A stretch of DNA of 64,000 nucleotides from CAYYMH01 sp964472785 (GTDB taxonomy: Bacteria; Zhuqueibacterota; Zhuqueibacteria; Thermofontimicrobiales; Thermofontimicrobiaceae): NCBI GenBank assembly GCA_964472785.1, contig CAYYMH010000015.1, positions 1 through 64,000 of the forward strand. The letters are read 5' to 3'. Of the stretch, positions 62,730 through 64,000 are shown piece by piece. Each line of letters opens with the position of its first letter. The first letter of the stretch is position 1. Below the pieces are notes generated by a model. That model had not been told where the DNA came from and ran no database searches. It worked only from the letters and a program-made list of their open reading frames with translations. Made by a program: the position numbers and the translations under genes.

Positions 62730-63882
62730 AATATCAGTACTGCATCTAACTTATGATTTACGGTTAAGAAATAAAGGTGAAGTTACAAATGCAGTTAAAA
62801 ATTTAATCACTGAAAGTAGTGCTTTCTCAAATCCCTATGTCGTTAGTTTAATAAGAGTACCTAATTTCCGCGAACAGTATGCAATCAGAATTAATCTGAA
62901 TCAGATTGATCTAAACATCTTTGGTCTTCCATTTGGAATTTTATTAAAACAACACCTTAATTATGCATGCAAGACTATTTATAGATATTATTCAGATATA
63001 ATCGATAAAAAAGGTCCGATCGATATTATCCATGCGCATAAATTAACTTTCGAAGGATTGATTGGCTATCACTTTGCAAAAAGATTAGAAGTTCCCCTAT
63101 TATTTACTATTCGTCAAACAGATTTTAGTGTATTGAAAAACAAACCTCACTTACGTCATGTTTATCGTAATGTCATTAAGTACAGTACAAAAATTATTTA
63201 CCTCGTTCCTTTTATGAAAGAAAAATTCAAACCATTTTGGAGTGAGCAATTTTTTGCAGAAAATATTCAACCAAAGTTAACATTCTTACCTAACATAATT
63301 AAAAAAGAAACAACGCCAGTAGTTTCTTTGCCAAAAGATTTTTATCTATTGTCTATTTTTTGGATGACGCAGAAAACCATATATCGAAAAAGCATAAAAA
63401 ATTTGCTTTGCGCCCTCTCTAAAATAAATGATACATCTCTTAAATTAAAAATTATCGGTGACGGTCCATACTTAAATTATGTAAAAAAATGGACTGAACA
63501 ACTGGGATTAAATAATAAAGTGCAGTTTTTAGGTAAGATACCCAACCATATGATTGACCAATATTATCGAGAAGCTACAGCATTTCTTTTGCCGAGTAAA
63601 AGTGAAAGTTTTGGTATGGTTTACGCAGAAGCACTAATGAACGGTACTCCTATTTTGTATTCTCAAAATACCGGTTTTGACGGATTATTTGAAGGTGTTG
63701 GTGTAAAAGTCGATCCATATAGTGTAAAATCTATTCAAAATGGTATTGAAGAAATTATCAAATATAATCATAATTTTAGAAAGAACATAATTGAACTTCA
63801 GAAGCAAAATGCTTTCGACATTTTTCTTCCACATTCAGTGAGAGATAGATATCGTAATATTATTATCAATTCATTGAAATAA
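62710..63882 (+). CDS. GT4-family glycosyltransferase (third)
   Basis: A 390-residue GT-B enzyme overlapping the polymerase gene by 20 bases. DIIHAHKLTFEGLIGYHFAK and FTIRQTDFS are in the N-terminal half. LKIIGDGPYLNYVKKWTEQL, VQFLGKIPNHMIDQYY and LPSKSESFGMVYAEALMNGTP carry the donor-binding region with the E-x7-E motif (ESFGMVYAE). It is the last gene visible in the locus, which may continue beyond the window. Confidence 0.85.
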   Translation: MLSYKDKISVLHLTYDLRLRNKGEVTNAVKNLITESSAFSNPYVVSLIRVPNFREQYAIRINLNQIDLNIFGLPFGILLKQHLNYACKTIYRYYSDIIDKKGPIDIIHAHKLTFEGLIGYHFAKRLEVPLLFTIRQTDFSVLKNKPHLRHVYRNVIKYSTKIIYLVPFMKEKFKPFWSEQFFAENIQPKLTFLPNIIKKETTPVVSLPKDFYLLSIFWMTQKTIYRKSIKNLLCALSKINDTSLKLKIIGDGPYLNYVKKWTEQLGLNNKVQFLGKIPNHMIDQYYREATAFLLPSKSESFGMVYAEALMNGTPILYSQNTGFDGLFEGVGVKVDPYSVKSIQNGIEEIIKYNHNFRKNIIELQKQNAFDIFLPHSVRDRYRNIIINSLK

Positions 63883-63895
63883 TCAGTCCGCAATG

Positions 63896-63916
63896 ATAGA
63901 TTAAATTTTAATCTAT
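63896..63916. repeat. perfect 10-bp palindrome after the last glycosyltransferase
   Basis: ATAGATTAAA (63896-63905), one T, and TTTAATCTAT (63907-63916). There is no T-run after it, so it is a weak terminator at best and may be an operator or spacer hairpin. Confidence 0.3.
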
Positions 63917-64000
63917 ATTACTTTCCCCCCCTGATAGATTGGACTTTATCGAATTAGTTCTGCATAATAATTGCTTAAAACATTAAATCTGATTGCAAAA

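Noticed and set aside
1..64000. tRNA, rRNA, integrase or insertion-sequence genes marking islands
   Set aside because: None was recognised on either strand, so island boundaries are suggested only by repeats and base composition.

Overview
The window looks like one scaffold from an uncultured Gram-negative bacterium, probably of the FCB superphylum (Calditrichota, KSB1-like or a related group). The evidence is a TonB-dependent receptor with a carboxypeptidase-regulatory-like N-domain, a Wzi-type outer-membrane barrel, frequent TTG starts, AT-rich intergenic DNA and anaerobe-type iron-sulfur and hemerythrin proteins. There is no rRNA, tRNA, integrase or CRISPR array in the window. A 100-N gap at 8572-8671 is flanked by an exact 55-bp duplication, so it is an assembly join inside one gene and not missing sequence.

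Layout. (1) 1-957: edge of a membrane-protein gene and an AT-rich PIN-like protein. (2) 1210-13735: an envelope polysaccharide or glycolipid cluster with four membrane GT2 glycosyltransferases, two radical SAM/SPASM proteins, a methyltransferase (probably frameshifted at its start), a flippase-like membrane protein, a NodB deacetylase, a Wzi-like barrel and a PilZ protein. A DUF433/DUF5615 toxin-antitoxin pair sits in the middle. (3) 13812-18219: a sodium/solute symporter, then three genes on the other strand for anaerobic or nitrosative metabolism (DUF1858-DUF2249, DUF438-hemerythrin-PAS, a 2[4Fe-4S] protein). (4) 18220-18928: a repeat- and palindrome-rich spacer. (5) 18929-24015: a three-gene operon of a multi-RAMP (Cas7-like) fusion protein, a zinc-ribbon protein and a Cas6-like RAMP protein, with no Cas10, Cas1/Cas2 or array; this is the best candidate for an undescribed system. 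(6) 24194-31994: two paralogous His-rich membrane proteins, a TonB receptor, a Crp/Fnr regulator, a dihydroorotate-dehydrogenase-like protein and a CopA-type ATPase, suggesting metal handling. (7) 32181-39561: an RNA m5C methyltransferase, then a four-gene cluster (threonine-synthase-like, DUF1611, PP-loop/creatininase fusion, dipeptide-epimerase-like) whose common theme appears to be glutamate stereochemistry. (8) 40412-63882: a capsule/O-antigen-type locus preceded by a promoter and a long leader: SLBB export protein, Wzz/BY-kinase, initiating sugar phosphotransferase with a degenerate GGDEF-like N-domain, 3-dehydrogenase and hexapeptide acyltransferase, three FemAB-like proteins, NodB deacetylase, GNAT, an acyl-carrier/ligase/amidotransferase/NAD-synthase-like module, a methyltransferase, three GT4 enzymes, Wzx flippase and Wzy polymerase.

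How the genes work together. The two polysaccharide loci would build, modify and export surface glycans. Both carry a cyclic-di-GMP-related domain (PilZ in one, a decayed GGDEF-like domain in the other). In the large locus the dehydrogenase and acyltransferase pair suggests a 2,3-diacetamido uronic acid, which AsnB-like chemistry could amidate and the ACP/ligase/GNAT/FemAB set could decorate further. The metal region pairs probable outer-membrane import with cytoplasmic export. The RAMP operon has its own sigma70-like promoter flanked by an inverted repeat, and its genes overlap, as expected for subunits of one complex.
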